Assembly: GCA_963693005.1 (NCBI GenBank)
Contig: OY843729.1
Coordinates: 1 to 44,929 of the forward strand
DNA length: 44,929 bases
From: Bodonicaedibacter sp963693005
Lineage (GTDB): Bacteria; Pseudomonadota; Alphaproteobacteria; UBA6184
Direction: 5' to 3'
The notes beneath the pieces were generated by a model. That model was given only the letters and a program-made list of their open reading frames with translations, searched no databases and was not told the DNA's origin. Positions 8,487-16,717 of the stretch are shown here, piece by piece (position 1 is the stretch's first letter; every line of letters starts with the position of its first letter). The position numbers and the translations under genes were made by a program.

Positions 8487-8683
8487 TTAAGCATTTAGAA
8501 GCTTGATACCTCGCTCTCTAATTTCGCTTGTTGAGCTTACGTGCCGGTATAAAGTAGATCGGGTGATATTTAGCTCCTGACATAATTCAGTAACAGACGT
8601 ATCTCGACTTTTCATCACAACTTGGGCCATTCTGAGCTGTGATTTTGTAAGCTGGAACTTGCGCCCTCCCTTCCTTGTGCAAG
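8487..8683 (-). pseudogene. Serine recombinase C-terminal HTH remnant, cut by IS
   Basis: Read on the minus strand from the IS edge: GGRKFQLTKSQLRMAQVVMK, then SVTELCQELNITRSTLYRHV and a stop. This is the DNA-binding helix-turn-helix tail of a resolvase/invertase (GRKF...LTRxTLYRY type). The catalytic domain is lost at the IS end at 8684. It is not derived from the two intact resolvases here, whose tails differ (KSDIAKSLHISRETLYQYLR). Confidence 0.75.
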
Positions 8684-9298
8684 GGCATCGTCAAGTTAAG
8701 TTAGGTTGGATGTGTTATATTGGGAGTTGGTATTTAAACATAGCGCGTGTCGATGAGTTTAATGAGAAAGCCGAAGAGGTATCGATATCCTGGATCCGTG
8801 ATCAGTTGTGCAGTCTGGCAGTATCATCGGTTTAACCTGAGTTTTCGAGACGTCCAGGAGCAGCTTGCCTATCGAGGGATTATAGTGAGCCACGAAACGG
8901 TACGGAACTGGTGTGTAAAGTTCTCTCTCGCTTTTAAGGATGTATTGAAGAAACGCGAACGTCGGATATCTGACAAATGGCATTTCGATGAAATGAGTCT
9001 TCGGATTAAAGGGGAACCCTACGTATTATGGCGAGCCGTCGATTCGAATGGCGTAGAGCTGGATGTCTTTCTACAGAGGCGTCGCAACAAAGCTTCTTCG
9101 ATACGGTTCTTAAGCCGATTGCTGAAGAACTACACTACCCCAAGAGTGATTGTCACTGATAAGCTGAGAAGTTATATCAAGCCGATTAAGCGGATGTGTC
9201 CCGGTACAGATCATCGATCCCATAAGGGTCTGAATAATCGGGTTGAGAATGGGCATCAGCCTACGAGAAGGAAAGAGAAGACATTGATTAAGTACAAG
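8684..9298 (+). mobile_element. IS6-family element type A, 3'-truncated
   Basis: It starts with the terminal repeat GGCATCGTCAAGTTAA and encodes the first 184 or so residues of the type A transposase (from GTG 8747 or ATG 8753), including the first two catalytic Asp residues and the DDE Glu region. It stops abruptly at 9298 where a type B copy begins. The missing 3' part is not found on the other side of that copy (after 10132), so this is not a simple nested insertion but a rearranged joint. Confidence 0.9.
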
Positions 9299-10132
9299 GG
9301 CATCGTCAAGTTAAGTTAGATTGAATGTGGTATATAGGGAGATGGTGTTTAAACATAGGGCGTGTTGATGAAGTTAGTGAGTAATCCGAAGCGGTATAGG
9401 TATCCTGGATCTGTGATCAGTTGTGCGATCTGGCAGTATCATCGGTTTAATCTTAGTTATCGAGATGTTCAGGAGCAGCTTGCCTATCGAGGAATTATAG
9501 TGAGCCATGAAACGGTACGGAACTGGTGCGTGAGGTTCTCTAGATCCTTTAAGGATGTCTTGAAGAAACGAGAAGGTCGTGTATCGGATAAGTGGCATCT
9601 TGATGAAATGAGCTTACGTATCAAAGGGGAACCCTACGTTTTATGGAGAGCCGTCGATTCGAATGGCGTTGAGTTGGATGTCTTTCTACAGCGCCGTCGG
9701 AACAAAGCTTCTGCGATACGGTTCTTAAGCCGTTTGCTTAAGCATTATGACTCCCCGAGAGTGATCGTCACGGATAAGCTGAGGAGCTATATCAGACCGA
9801 TTAAACAGATGTGTCCTGGTACAGATCATAGATCCCATAAGGGACTGAATAATCGGGTTGAGAATGGACATCAGCCTACGCGACGGAAAGAGAAGACATT
9901 GATTAAGTACAAGTCCCCTCAAGGAACCCAGACGTTGCTTTCCTTAATGGGAAAAGTCAGAAACCTCTTTGCTGTCTCAGTGAATCGCTACCGACAACCC
10001 GCACGTTTAAGAAGACGGATGTTTGTGGCCGCTAAATCCCTTTGGGATCATGCGGCCTCTAAGACTCTTTACGCCTAATTCCCAAAGCTCCATCTAACCC
10101 CTGTAACCCAACTCACTTAACTTGACGATGCC
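9299..10132 (+). mobile_element. IS6-family element type B, complete copy 1
   Basis: 834 bp bounded by 18-bp inverted repeats GGCATCGTCAAGTTAAGT. Flanks AGTACAAG and GTCTCAAA show no 8-bp target duplication. Identical in appearance to the copies at 18131-18964 and 31083-31916. Confidence 0.93.
9362..10078 (+). CDS. IS6-family DDE transposase (type B)
   Basis: A 238-residue transposase of the IS6/IS26 family. The N-terminal HTH region (FNLSYRDVQEQLAYRGIIVS, then HETVRNWC) is followed by the DDE core: Asp in DKWHLDEM, Asp in VIVTDKLRSY and Glu in NRVENGHQPTRRKEK. Length is normal for the family. The start is GTG 9362 or, more conventionally, ATG 9368. The enzyme makes cointegrates by replicative transposition and supports recombination between copies. 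It is about nine-tenths identical to the type A product. Confidence 0.93.
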   Translation: MLMKLVSNPKRYRYPGSVISCAIWQYHRFNLSYRDVQEQLAYRGIIVSHETVRNWCVRFSRSFKDVLKKREGRVSDKWHLDEMSLRIKGEPYVLWRAVDSNGVELDVFLQRRRNKASAIRFLSRLLKHYDSPRVIVTDKLRSYIRPIKQMCPGTDHRSHKGLNNRVENGHQPTRRKEKTLIKYKSPQGTQTLLSLMGKVRNLFAVSVNRYRQPARLRRRMFVAAKSLWDHAASKTLYA

Positions 10133-10133
10133 G

Positions 10134-10262
10134 TCTCAAATTGAAAAGGAATATAAGGAAAACGATGAAGAGTGGATAGGATGGAAGGCTGGTAAGGCAG
10201 CATTTATTTCATCTTCACTTTCCAATCCAAAATTAAAAAACTCAGAAAGAGATAAAAACTAA
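10134..10262 (+). pseudogene. C-terminal fragment of an unrecognised gene beside the IS
   Basis: The frame entering from the IS end at 10132 is open for 42 codons (SQIEKEYKENDEEWIGWKAG...) to TAA 10260-10262. Composition looks like real, charged coding sequence, so this is probably the tail of a gene cut by IS-mediated rearrangement. No family recognised. Confidence 0.4.
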
Positions 10263-10816
10263 TTAAAAGACTTAAATTCGGAGGTGCCCTTGAAATATGA
10301 GCTAGTAAATCCAAACTTATCGTTTCCTAACTTGGTGCGGACTATGCCTCCAACTATTGTGAAAAATAGTAAGGAAAAATTAGTAGCCAGCATTTGCTCT
10401 AAACTTGGATGCCGCATGAATAAAATTACTATGAAATATATTGCAACGGAATACGAAATAGATTTCTTGCGTAGGGCAATCTGGAACTCAATGTATTCGC
10501 GGATTTTAGGGGTTGGAATTCCACGAATTGAAAGGTTGTCCATCTTTTTAGATTCTTCCCAGTCTCGTTTAAAAAACGACTGTGTAAAATACTCATCAAT
10601 ATACACTGAAGCGATTAATGGTATGGCAAAAATAAAAGAGAATGAAAGCTGTGGAAGGTGGGAGTGATCAAAAGCTGGTCCTATCCAAAACAAAGAAAAC
10701 CAAGTCACAGCAAAGGTCAGCCAATAACTATGAAGTCTAGCAACCCATACTGGCGATTCCATAATGGTGTGAGACTGACCCTTAGGGGTGTTCTGATTCA
10801 TTGGAAACTTTGTCAT
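10259..10816 (-). CDS. Hypothetical multi-pass membrane protein
   Basis: 185 residues starting at ATG 10814-10816 with a good AAGGAGAACCTC ribosome site just upstream. Hydrophobic stretches at about 31-47 (LTFAVTWFSLFWIGPAF), 57-72 and 120-160 suggest three to four membrane helices, with a charged cytoplasmic-type segment between (KRDWEESKKMDNLSIRG). It is divergent from the abiE operon and ends at the gene fragment next to the IS. No family recognised. Confidence 0.65.
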   Translation of the reverse strand: MTKFPMNQNTPKGQSHTIMESPVWVARLHSYWLTFAVTWFSLFWIGPAFDHSHLPQLSFSFIFAIPLIASVYIDEYFTQSFFKRDWEESKKMDNLSIRGIPTPKIREYIEFQIALRKKSISYSVAIYFIVILFMRHPSLEQMLATNFSLLFFTIVGGIVRTKLGNDKFGFTSSYFKGTSEFKSFN

Positions 10817-10878
10817 GAGGTTCTCCTTAAGGGAATCAATCTATTTGATAGTTTAAACACTACATTAAGATTATTCAT

Positions 10879-10910
10879 TTGTATACAAACATATGTTATC
10901 TGTGTATACA
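10879..10910. promoter_or_regulatory. Paired TGTATACA palindromes upstream of abiE (probable operator)
   Basis: Two TGTATACA palindromes at 10880-10887 and 10903-10910 have centres 23 bp apart, about two helical turns, 32-62 bp before abiEi. AbiEi antitoxins are known to repress their own promoters by binding inverted repeats, so these are good candidates. The exact -35/-10 is not clear. Confidence 0.5.
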
Positions 10911-10941
10911 ATATTACATTTGTGTAAAGATTGACATAACA

Positions 10942-11751
10942 ATGAGTGTATTTTCTTCTTATCTAAAAGAACTGAGAAAGCGAGGTAGGCGTTCGTTTAC
11001 CCTTCAGCAGTTAATGGCTGAATTAAAGACAACGCAATCAACATCCCTTGTAGGGCTCCATCGATTAAGGAAAGAGGGTGATATCATCAGTCCTTCTCGC
11101 GGATTCTATGTGATTGTTCCACCTGAGTATCAGCGACAGGGATCAATTCCCCCAGAAGAGCTCGTAGTTTTACTAATGGAACACCTAAGTCAACCCTACT
11201 ATGTTAGCTTGTTATCAGCGGCACAGTATTATAATGCTACACATCAGCGTCCTAATAGTTTTCAGGTGGTGTGTAATAAACGTATTCAACATCCTTTAGA
11301 GTTTGGAAGTATACGTATTGATGTTGTGTATAAGAAGGAGTTAGATTTACTCCCAACTCATCAGATATCAACTCCGGCTGGATATCTAGAGATTGCGTCG
11401 CCAGAACTTTTAGTATTTGATTTGTTTTACTATTCGAGACGTGCTGGTGGATTAAATCATATTGCGACGCTTTTATGTGAGCTTATGAGCTCACTAGATG
11501 CTGTCCGTATGCTTGAACTCGCAGGACGCTTAAATGAAAACACCTGGTTACAAAGGTTGGGGTATATTCTGGATCACATCGAAACAGATGATGACGAGAA
11601 AAAAGGGCAAATAACTGAGATGCTTTCTGAACATTTACGGAATAAAGTAAAGCAATATATACCCATGGAGCCAGGGATTGGTCGTAAAGGGTATGCACGA
11701 AATAAAAAGTGGAAAATCATTGAAAATGCAAAAATAGAGAGCGATTTATGA
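10942..11751 (+). CDS. abiEi: AbiEi-family antitoxin/transcriptional regulator
   Basis: From ATG 10942 (MSVFSSYLKELRKRGRRSFT) it has 269 residues; upstream in-frame codons overlap the operator and are unlikely to be translated. The N-terminal winged-helix region (FTLQQLMAELKTTQSTSLVG) is followed by GFYVIVPPEY, then PYYVSLLSAAQYYNATHQRP, which is diagnostic of the AbiEi_4/AbiEi antitoxin family. In AbiE systems this protein represses the operon and counters the AbiEii nucleotidyltransferase without direct contact (type IV). The stop overlaps the next start (ATGA), giving coupled translation. Confidence 0.9.
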   Translation: MSVFSSYLKELRKRGRRSFTLQQLMAELKTTQSTSLVGLHRLRKEGDIISPSRGFYVIVPPEYQRQGSIPPEELVVLLMEHLSQPYYVSLLSAAQYYNATHQRPNSFQVVCNKRIQHPLEFGSIRIDVVYKKELDLLPTHQISTPAGYLEIASPELLVFDLFYYSRRAGGLNHIATLLCELMSSLDAVRMLELAGRLNENTWLQRLGYILDHIETDDDEKKGQITEMLSEHLRNKVKQYIPMEPGIGRKGYARNKKWKIIENAKIESDL

Positions 11752-12530
11752 TTCCTAATAGATACGTAGAAGAAGGGTGGGAATATACCCCCTGGCAGTT
11801 CCTCCCCATGATTGAGCAAGATATGATCATCAGTCGCGCGCTTGTAGAACTCTACTCTCATCCAAACATTCGAGAGAATCTTATTTTTAGGGGTGGCACA
11901 GCCCTAAATAAACTCTTTATGAATCCTGCAGCGCGTTACAGTGAAGATATTGATTTGGTACAACTTAAGGCAGAGCCTATTGGAAGTACAATCGATATCA
12001 TCCGGGACCTATTGAGTCCATGGTTAGGGGAGCCTAAACGTAAGCTGACAGAGCGAAGTGCGAAATTATTGTACTCATACCAAGCGATTGGAGGAGTCCC
12101 CGCTAAGCTTAAGATAGAGATTAATACCACCGAACATATCAATGTGTTACCTATCCAGACAATTCCTTTTTCCATAAAGTCAAACTGGTTTAATGGAAGC
12201 TGCAACATATCTACATATAGCCTCGAAGAGTTATTAGCGACAAAACTACGAGCATTATATCAACGTCGTAAGGGGCGTGATTTGTTTGATTTATGGTACA
12301 TCTTGAAAGATACGAATGTGGATATTCACAAAATAATTCATATTTTTAATGAATATTGCCGTATTAACAGCACTTTGATTACGCGTGAATTATTCCTGGA
12401 TAATCTTCTTCAAAAACGAGAACATGAAGACTTTAGATATGATATGAACGCCTTGCTCCCAAGTTCAACTCAATGGGATTTTGAAACTGCTTATGCGTAC
12501 GTCGTAAACAATATCATAAAGGAGCTGTAA
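11748..12530 (+). CDS. abiEii: AbiEii/AbiGii-family nucleotidyltransferase toxin
   Basis: 260 residues with the expected motifs: FRGGTALNKLF (GG at 49-50), RYSEDIDLV (Asp67 and Asp69, metal-binding), LKIEINTTE (third carboxylate) and ELLATKLRALYQRRKGRDLF with a DLWY motif. Family members transfer nucleotides, for MenT-type relatives to tRNA acceptor stems, and arrest growth. All key residues are present, so it is predicted to be active. It overlaps abiEi by 4 bp. Likely roles are phage abortive infection and plasmid maintenance. Confidence 0.92.
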   Translation: MIPNRYVEEGWEYTPWQFLPMIEQDMIISRALVELYSHPNIRENLIFRGGTALNKLFMNPAARYSEDIDLVQLKAEPIGSTIDIIRDLLSPWLGEPKRKLTERSAKLLYSYQAIGGVPAKLKIEINTTEHINVLPIQTIPFSIKSNWFNGSCNISTYSLEELLATKLRALYQRRKGRDLFDLWYILKDTNVDIHKIIHIFNEYCRINSTLITRELFLDNLLQKREHEDFRYDMNALLPSSTQWDFETAYAYVVNNIIKEL

Positions 12531-12550
12531 GAGTTGTGCTTTCGAACCTT

Positions 12551-12697
12551 ATGTCAAATTCAGTCAGTGAAGTTATGCAGCAGCCTGTTGCCCAATTCGG
12601 ATATTGGGAGAAGGATAGTTTTAGGGTGAATCAATTGTCTCAACACTGTCGAGACAATTTACCAAACTGTCCATTACGACTACTTCGAACGTTATAA
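12551..12697 (+). CDS. Possible small ORF or gene remnant (48 residues)
   Basis: ATG 12551 to TAA 12697 encodes a 48-residue peptide including AQFGYWEKDSFRVNQLSQHC and ending NCPLRLLRTL. No ribosome site is evident. It could be a remnant of a longer gene or a small protein between abiEii and the YhcG-type gene. Not recognised. Confidence 0.3.
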   Translation: MSNSVSEVMQQPVAQFGYWEKDSFRVNQLSQHCRDNLPNCPLRLLRTL

Positions 12698-12711
12698 CAG
12701 AAGGAGAGAAG

Positions 12712-13791
12712 ATGAGTGATTTGAATTTGACACAAGATTATCAGTCGTTTATTAAAGGGATTAAAGATCGTATTTTATCCTCCAGATACAAAGCTGCTCG
12801 AGCAGTAAATCAGGAATTGATCCTTCTTTATCATCATATCGGCACACAGATCTTAGAAAAGCAAAAATCCCAAGGCTGGGGTGCGAAGGTAATTGACCAT
12901 CTAAGTAAAGACCTAAAATCACAGTTCCCTGAGATGAAAGGATTCAGTTCTCGAAACCTAAAATATATGCGTCAATTTGCTGAGTTGTACCCTGATTCTG
13001 AATTTGTGCAGCAAGTTGCTGCACAATTACCATGGTTCCATATAGCAGTTCTTATTACACGTGTGAAAGACGATATAGAACGACAATTCTATTTTAAAAA
13101 GGCAATCGAAAATGGTTGGTCTCGAAATATTTTGGAAATGCACATTGACACTAAGCTTTATTTGAGACAGGGGTCTGCTACGACAAATTTCAAGGATCGT
13201 TTGCCTACCTCCCAATCGGACTTAGCAAATGAGACAATAAAGAATCCGTATAGTTTTGATTTTCTTAATCTTGGCGCCGACGCTCATGAGAGAGAAATTG
13301 AGAATGGCTTAGAAAAACATATCGAAAAGTTTTTGTTGGAGTTGGGAGAAGGCTTCGCGTACTTAGGAAGACAGTATTCAATAATAGTAGATGACGAAGA
13401 ATACTTTCTAGATATGTTGTTTTATCATATTAGACTCAGATGTTTTGTGGTTATTGAATTAAAAGCTAGAAAGTTCAGGCCTAGCGATACAGGTCAACTG
13501 AACTTCTACTTAACAGCTATTGACGAACAGTTGAAACACAAATCAGATAATCAAACGATAGGTATATTACTCTGTCAGTCAAAGAAAGGAGTTTCTGTGG
13601 AGTATGCTCTTAGAAACCTGAATAGCCCCATCGGTGTATCAGAGTATCGATTAACTGGAGAGTTACCCGAAAATATCAAAACAGCTCTTCCCTCTATTGA
13701 GCAGATTGAATTTGAACTCTCAAAACATACCGAAGAATCAAAGAATAGTCAGTCACAGGAAACAGATCAACAAAAGAACAAAGGAAAGTAA
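12712..13791 (+). CDS. YhcG-type PD-(D/E)XK nuclease (DUF1016)
   Basis: 359 residues. The N-terminal DUF1016 part (ARAVNQELILLYHHIGTQIL, FSSRNLKYMRQFAELY, LPWFHIAVLI) is followed by the nuclease domain with LDMLFYHIRLRCFVVIELKA (Asp234, Glu249, Lys251: D...ExK). It has a full family length plus a short acidic/polar tail. A strong AAGGAGAG ribosome site lies before ATG 12712. YhcG proteins are predicted DNA nucleases often found in defence islands and near restriction systems. It lies directly upstream of traD (3-bp gap), so both may be co-transcribed. Confidence 0.9.
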   Translation: MSDLNLTQDYQSFIKGIKDRILSSRYKAARAVNQELILLYHHIGTQILEKQKSQGWGAKVIDHLSKDLKSQFPEMKGFSSRNLKYMRQFAELYPDSEFVQQVAAQLPWFHIAVLITRVKDDIERQFYFKKAIENGWSRNILEMHIDTKLYLRQGSATTNFKDRLPTSQSDLANETIKNPYSFDFLNLGADAHEREIENGLEKHIEKFLLELGEGFAYLGRQYSIIVDDEEYFLDMLFYHIRLRCFVVIELKARKFRPSDTGQLNFYLTAIDEQLKHKSDNQTIGILLCQSKKGVSVEYALRNLNSPIGVSEYRLTGELPENIKTALPSIEQIEFELSKHTEESKNSQSQETDQQKNKGK

Positions 13792-13794
13792 CGC

Positions 13795-15456
13795 ATGGCG
13801 TTATCGAACCATTTAGCCCAAGGAGGACAAACGTTTCTGCATAAGGTGCGGATGTTGCGCCAAGTGTTAGGGCTAGCTTTTAGGATTGGTTTGATAATGG
13901 GCTTAGTGGTGTTTGGATCGCTCGTGGTTCGTAATGTACCTTCCTATGTCTATACACATGTCTGGAAACTTGTGGACGCGAAGACACGCGTCTTTATCTT
14001 TGGAGACCAGCATCAAATGAAGAATGAGGATGGAGGGCTTATCTATGCAAAGGATCGTGCTACCCATCCTGGATACTTACATAATGCAACGGTGTTTTTA
14101 CCTAATCAGCTTAAACAGGCAGGATTTTACGGATTTCTTTCCTTGATGGGGGTCATGGGATTAGCGTTCTTACACTGGTCGTTAAAGGGGCGTCGCGATA
14201 AGCAACAGCGACATTTATCGGGATCCAAGCTTGTTTCTGTAAAGGAGCTGACACGACTGCTCAAGAAAGAGGGCAAAGCTTCTGACTTTACCTTAGGAGA
14301 ACTACCTCTCGTTAAAGACTCTGAAACCCAACACATGCTAATTACGGGAACTACCGGCAGTGGCAAAACAAACTGCTTTCACCATTTGCTCCCTCAGATA
14401 CGTAACAAGGGTCAAAGAGCTGTCGTTGTTGATACGACGGGTGAGTTTGTCGCCAGATATTATCGTGAAGGAAAGGATATTCTCTTAAACCCGCTGGATA
14501 GGCGATCAAACGCATGGCATCCATGGGTAGAGTGTACTGAAACGTATCATTATGATGAATTGGCAACAAACCTTATTCCTTATACAAGTAATGATCCATT
14601 TTGGGTAAACTCTGCACGCACTGTATTTACAGAAGCACTGAAGGTATTTGCGAATCGTAAAGAATATAACCTTCCAACTGCACTCAACCTACTGACATCG
14701 ACGTCTTTGAAGGACCTGCATCAACACCTATCTGGAACAAAGGCAGCCCCTCTAATGGACCCTGCCTCAGAGAAGACAGCACTTTCAATACGGGCTACAC
14801 TGACATCTGCGATTAATGGCTTATCTTATCTTACAGAAACGACCTCTCCATTCTCAATTCGCAGCTGGGTGAAGAACGATGACATTCCTGATGATCGATG
14901 GCTCTTCTTAGCCATGAGTCCTGAACAACGTGAGGCCTTACGACCCTTAATTACCTCATGGACATCCATCTCCATTAAAAGCCTCCTAGGATGTGCTCCA
15001 AGCTCGGATAGACGATTGTGGTTTTGTATTGATGAACTTCCTAGTCTTCATAAGTTACATGATTTACAGCTGTGTTTAGCGGAAGGTCGTAAATATGGTG
15101 GTGCTGCTGTATTAGGCGTTCAGAATATACCCCAGCTTGAAGAACGCTATGGTCATTCAATTACAAAGACCATGATTGATCTATGTTCGACAAAAGTATT
15201 ATTCCGGGCTGCATCCTATGAGATTGCATCCGGATTATCAAAAGCCTTAGGAGAGCAAGAGTTAATGGAGGTCCATGAAGGCATTTCTTATGGAGCGAAT
15301 GACATCCGTGATGGCGTCAATCTCTCCATGAATAAACAACTGAAACCTATTGTAACGCCACATGAACTTATTGGATTAAAGAACCTAGAAGGATATGTCA
15401 TGTTGCCACAGTTTGATGTAGTTACAAAAGTCGAGCTACCCTTTGTGGGGGGATAA
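13795..15456 (+). CDS. traD: TraD-type conjugative coupling protein (TrwB/VirD4 superfamily ATPase)
   Basis: 553 residues with two N-terminal membrane segments (about 25-47 and 110-130), Walker A GTTGSGKT at 185-192, Walker B WFCIDELPS at about 408-416 and the conserved GRKYGGAAVLGVQNIPQLEE stretch. It matches F-type TraD/TrwB_AAD_bind proteins but lacks the long C-terminal relaxosome-binding extension of F TraD (717 residues). It would pump DNA, or possibly proteins, to a type IV secretion channel. No relaxase, TraM, or pilus gene is visible in this window, so it must work with genes elsewhere or be a relic. AAAGGAAG precedes the start. Confidence 0.9.
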   Translation: MALSNHLAQGGQTFLHKVRMLRQVLGLAFRIGLIMGLVVFGSLVVRNVPSYVYTHVWKLVDAKTRVFIFGDQHQMKNEDGGLIYAKDRATHPGYLHNATVFLPNQLKQAGFYGFLSLMGVMGLAFLHWSLKGRRDKQQRHLSGSKLVSVKELTRLLKKEGKASDFTLGELPLVKDSETQHMLITGTTGSGKTNCFHHLLPQIRNKGQRAVVVDTTGEFVARYYREGKDILLNPLDRRSNAWHPWVECTETYHYDELATNLIPYTSNDPFWVNSARTVFTEALKVFANRKEYNLPTALNLLTSTSLKDLHQHLSGTKAAPLMDPASEKTALSIRATLTSAINGLSYLTETTSPFSIRSWVKNDDIPDDRWLFLAMSPEQREALRPLITSWTSISIKSLLGCAPSSDRRLWFCIDELPSLHKLHDLQLCLAEGRKYGGAAVLGVQNIPQLEERYGHSITKTMIDLCSTKVLFRAASYEIASGLSKALGEQELMEVHEGISYGANDIRDGVNLSMNKQLKPIVTPHELIGLKNLEGYVMLPQFDVVTKVELPFVGG

Positions 15457-15510
15457 GACACTATCAGCATTACGGATAAATGAAGAAAACCACGTTAAGG
15501 AGAAGTCACA

Positions 15511-16113
15511 ATGAAGAAAGAAGATAGCAACCAGAGTACAGAGCCTACCTTGGATCATCAGGGTGTCATTGGAAAGCTGTTACAACGCATGGATACCTTA
15601 ACGCTATCCCTTTCCGAGAAGAAGAAAGAGCTGGATAGTTATGCGAATAAAGCACAAGAATCTGCTGACACCCTAGATGTTGCAAGCACCAAGCTCATTA
15701 GTCATATGGACGCGTTTGTTGCATTAGAATCCAAGCTCAAAACAACTGTAGAAGAAAGTATTACCGAGGTTTCATCTGGACTTTCCGAGAAAATATCTCA
15801 AGAGCTTACTCACCGACTTCTTCCTATGACCGAACAGTTAAACTCGGCGTCTAAACATTTAGATCAGAATACCCAGAAAGCTCAACGTAAACTCAATGTT
15901 CGCGGAGCTTTGTGGGCAGTGAGTGCTGGCATATTTGCATGTTTCATTGCCATCCTAACAACATTCGTGATGTTCTCGTATTTAAACAGCGATCATAACC
16001 AGGTTCATCAAAAACTCATGCGCTACGGCTCCGCCTTCATAAACCACCTAGACACACTCCCCGAGACAGAACAACAAAATCTTCTTCAGAAACTACACCC
16101 CTATTTGAAGTAA
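15511..16113 (+). CDS. Membrane-anchored coiled-coil protein downstream of traD
   Basis: 200 residues with AAGGAG before ATG 15511. Residues 1-125 are polar with long heptad-like stretches; one membrane helix follows at about 133-155 (LWAVSAGIFACFIAILTTFV), then a 45-residue tail. The design resembles small accessory proteins in mobilisation operons (MbeB/MobB-like coiled coils with one membrane segment), but no family motif is seen. Its position 54 bp after traD suggests a transfer-related role. Confidence 0.6.
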   Translation: MKKEDSNQSTEPTLDHQGVIGKLLQRMDTLTLSLSEKKKELDSYANKAQESADTLDVASTKLISHMDAFVALESKLKTTVEESITEVSSGLSEKISQELTHRLLPMTEQLNSASKHLDQNTQKAQRKLNVRGALWAVSAGIFACFIAILTTFVMFSYLNSDHNQVHQKLMRYGSAFINHLDTLPETEQQNLLQKLHPYLK

Positions 16114-16264
16114 GTAGTTGTGGCGCCCCTATCTTAAGCTTCAGGAGCCTACATATATATATCATATATAAACATATAGCGACATAGATGTGTATTACAA
16201 TATTAGTGATATGTTCATATATATGTGTTATACATAAAGTGTAATATTCATATATGTGTAGCAA
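16114..16264. promoter_or_regulatory. Very AT-rich control region of the mobile-mystery A/B pair
   Basis: The region contains several overlapping TATATA/CATATATG motifs and repeated GTGTTATACAT/TGTATTACA-like elements. A promoter with operator sites for the Xre-type protein downstream is likely, but exact boxes cannot be assigned. Confidence 0.35.
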
Positions 16265-16717
16265 ATGCTTAACAGACTCAAAAAGAAACATCTTAAGAAC
16301 TATATTGATACAGCTTATCATCTACAACCCTTGGAAATGCCCAAAAATGGTTGGATTAAGACCTTAAGAGAATACTTTGGAATGACCGTACATAACTTAG
16401 CAAATCGGGTAGGTGTAGTGAGGTCAAGAGTGGCTGCTATTGAAAAAGCTGAAGTCAACAAATCGATCAAACTAGAAACAATGGAGAAAGTTGCTAATGC
16501 ACTAAATTGTGACTTTGTCTATGCGCTGGTTCCTAGAGAAGATCTAGATGGATTTCTAAGAAAGTCCGCTGAACATAAAGCTATAATATTGGTAAAGCAA
16601 CTAAATGATACGATGGGGTTGGAAGATCAATCTGTTGATGCAGAGGAGTTAGACGAACAAAAGAAGCAGATTATCAAAGAGCTTCTAAAAACACCCAAGA
16701 ATATCTGGAATGATTAA
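16265..16717 (+). CDS. Mobile mystery protein A (Xre-family HTH)
   Basis: 150 residues. The start MLNRLKKKHL, then GWIKTLREYFGMTVHNLANR with VGVVRSRVAAIEKAE forms a lambda-repressor-type helix-turn-helix; LETMEKVANALNCDFVYALV is typical of the mobile mystery protein A family. It overlaps the Fic gene by 8 bp, the standard arrangement for this pair. It is likely the antitoxin or regulator. The long acidic tail (about 115-150) may contact the Fic protein. Confidence 0.88.
   Translation: MLNRLKKKHLKNYIDTAYHLQPLEMPKNGWIKTLREYFGMTVHNLANRVGVVRSRVAAIEKAEVNKSIKLETMEKVANALNCDFVYALVPREDLDGFLRKSAEHKAIILVKQLNDTMGLEDQSVDAEELDEQKKQIIKELLKTPKNIWND

Larger units (their letters stand above)
4692..9298. repeat. 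4.6-kb perfect-looking inverted repeat, arm 1
   Basis: Every position x pairs with 49621-x in 40323-44929. Five encoded proteins or remnants (483, 265, 124, 86 and 69 residues) are identical between arms and sampled DNA shows no differences. The inner edge is the divergence point of genes A/B; the outer edge is the point where a type A IS is cut by the type B IS at 9299. Confidence 0.92.

Noticed and set aside
9725..9922. Antisense frames of 65 and 74 codons repeated in every IS copy
   Set aside because: They lie opposite the transposase gene, have no ribosome site, and their recurrence only reflects IS copy number.
9299..10132. Composite transposon formed by same-orientation type B copies 1 and 2 (9299-18964)
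   Set aside because: The arrangement could move as an IS6 pseudo-compound unit, but the outer flanks show no shared 8-bp duplication and the left copy sits on a rearranged joint, so transposition as a unit is not supported.
10284..10667. 127-codon plus-strand frame opposite the membrane protein
   Set aside because: The minus-strand gene has a strong ribosome site and hydrophobic segments; the plus frame has no start signal and atypical composition.
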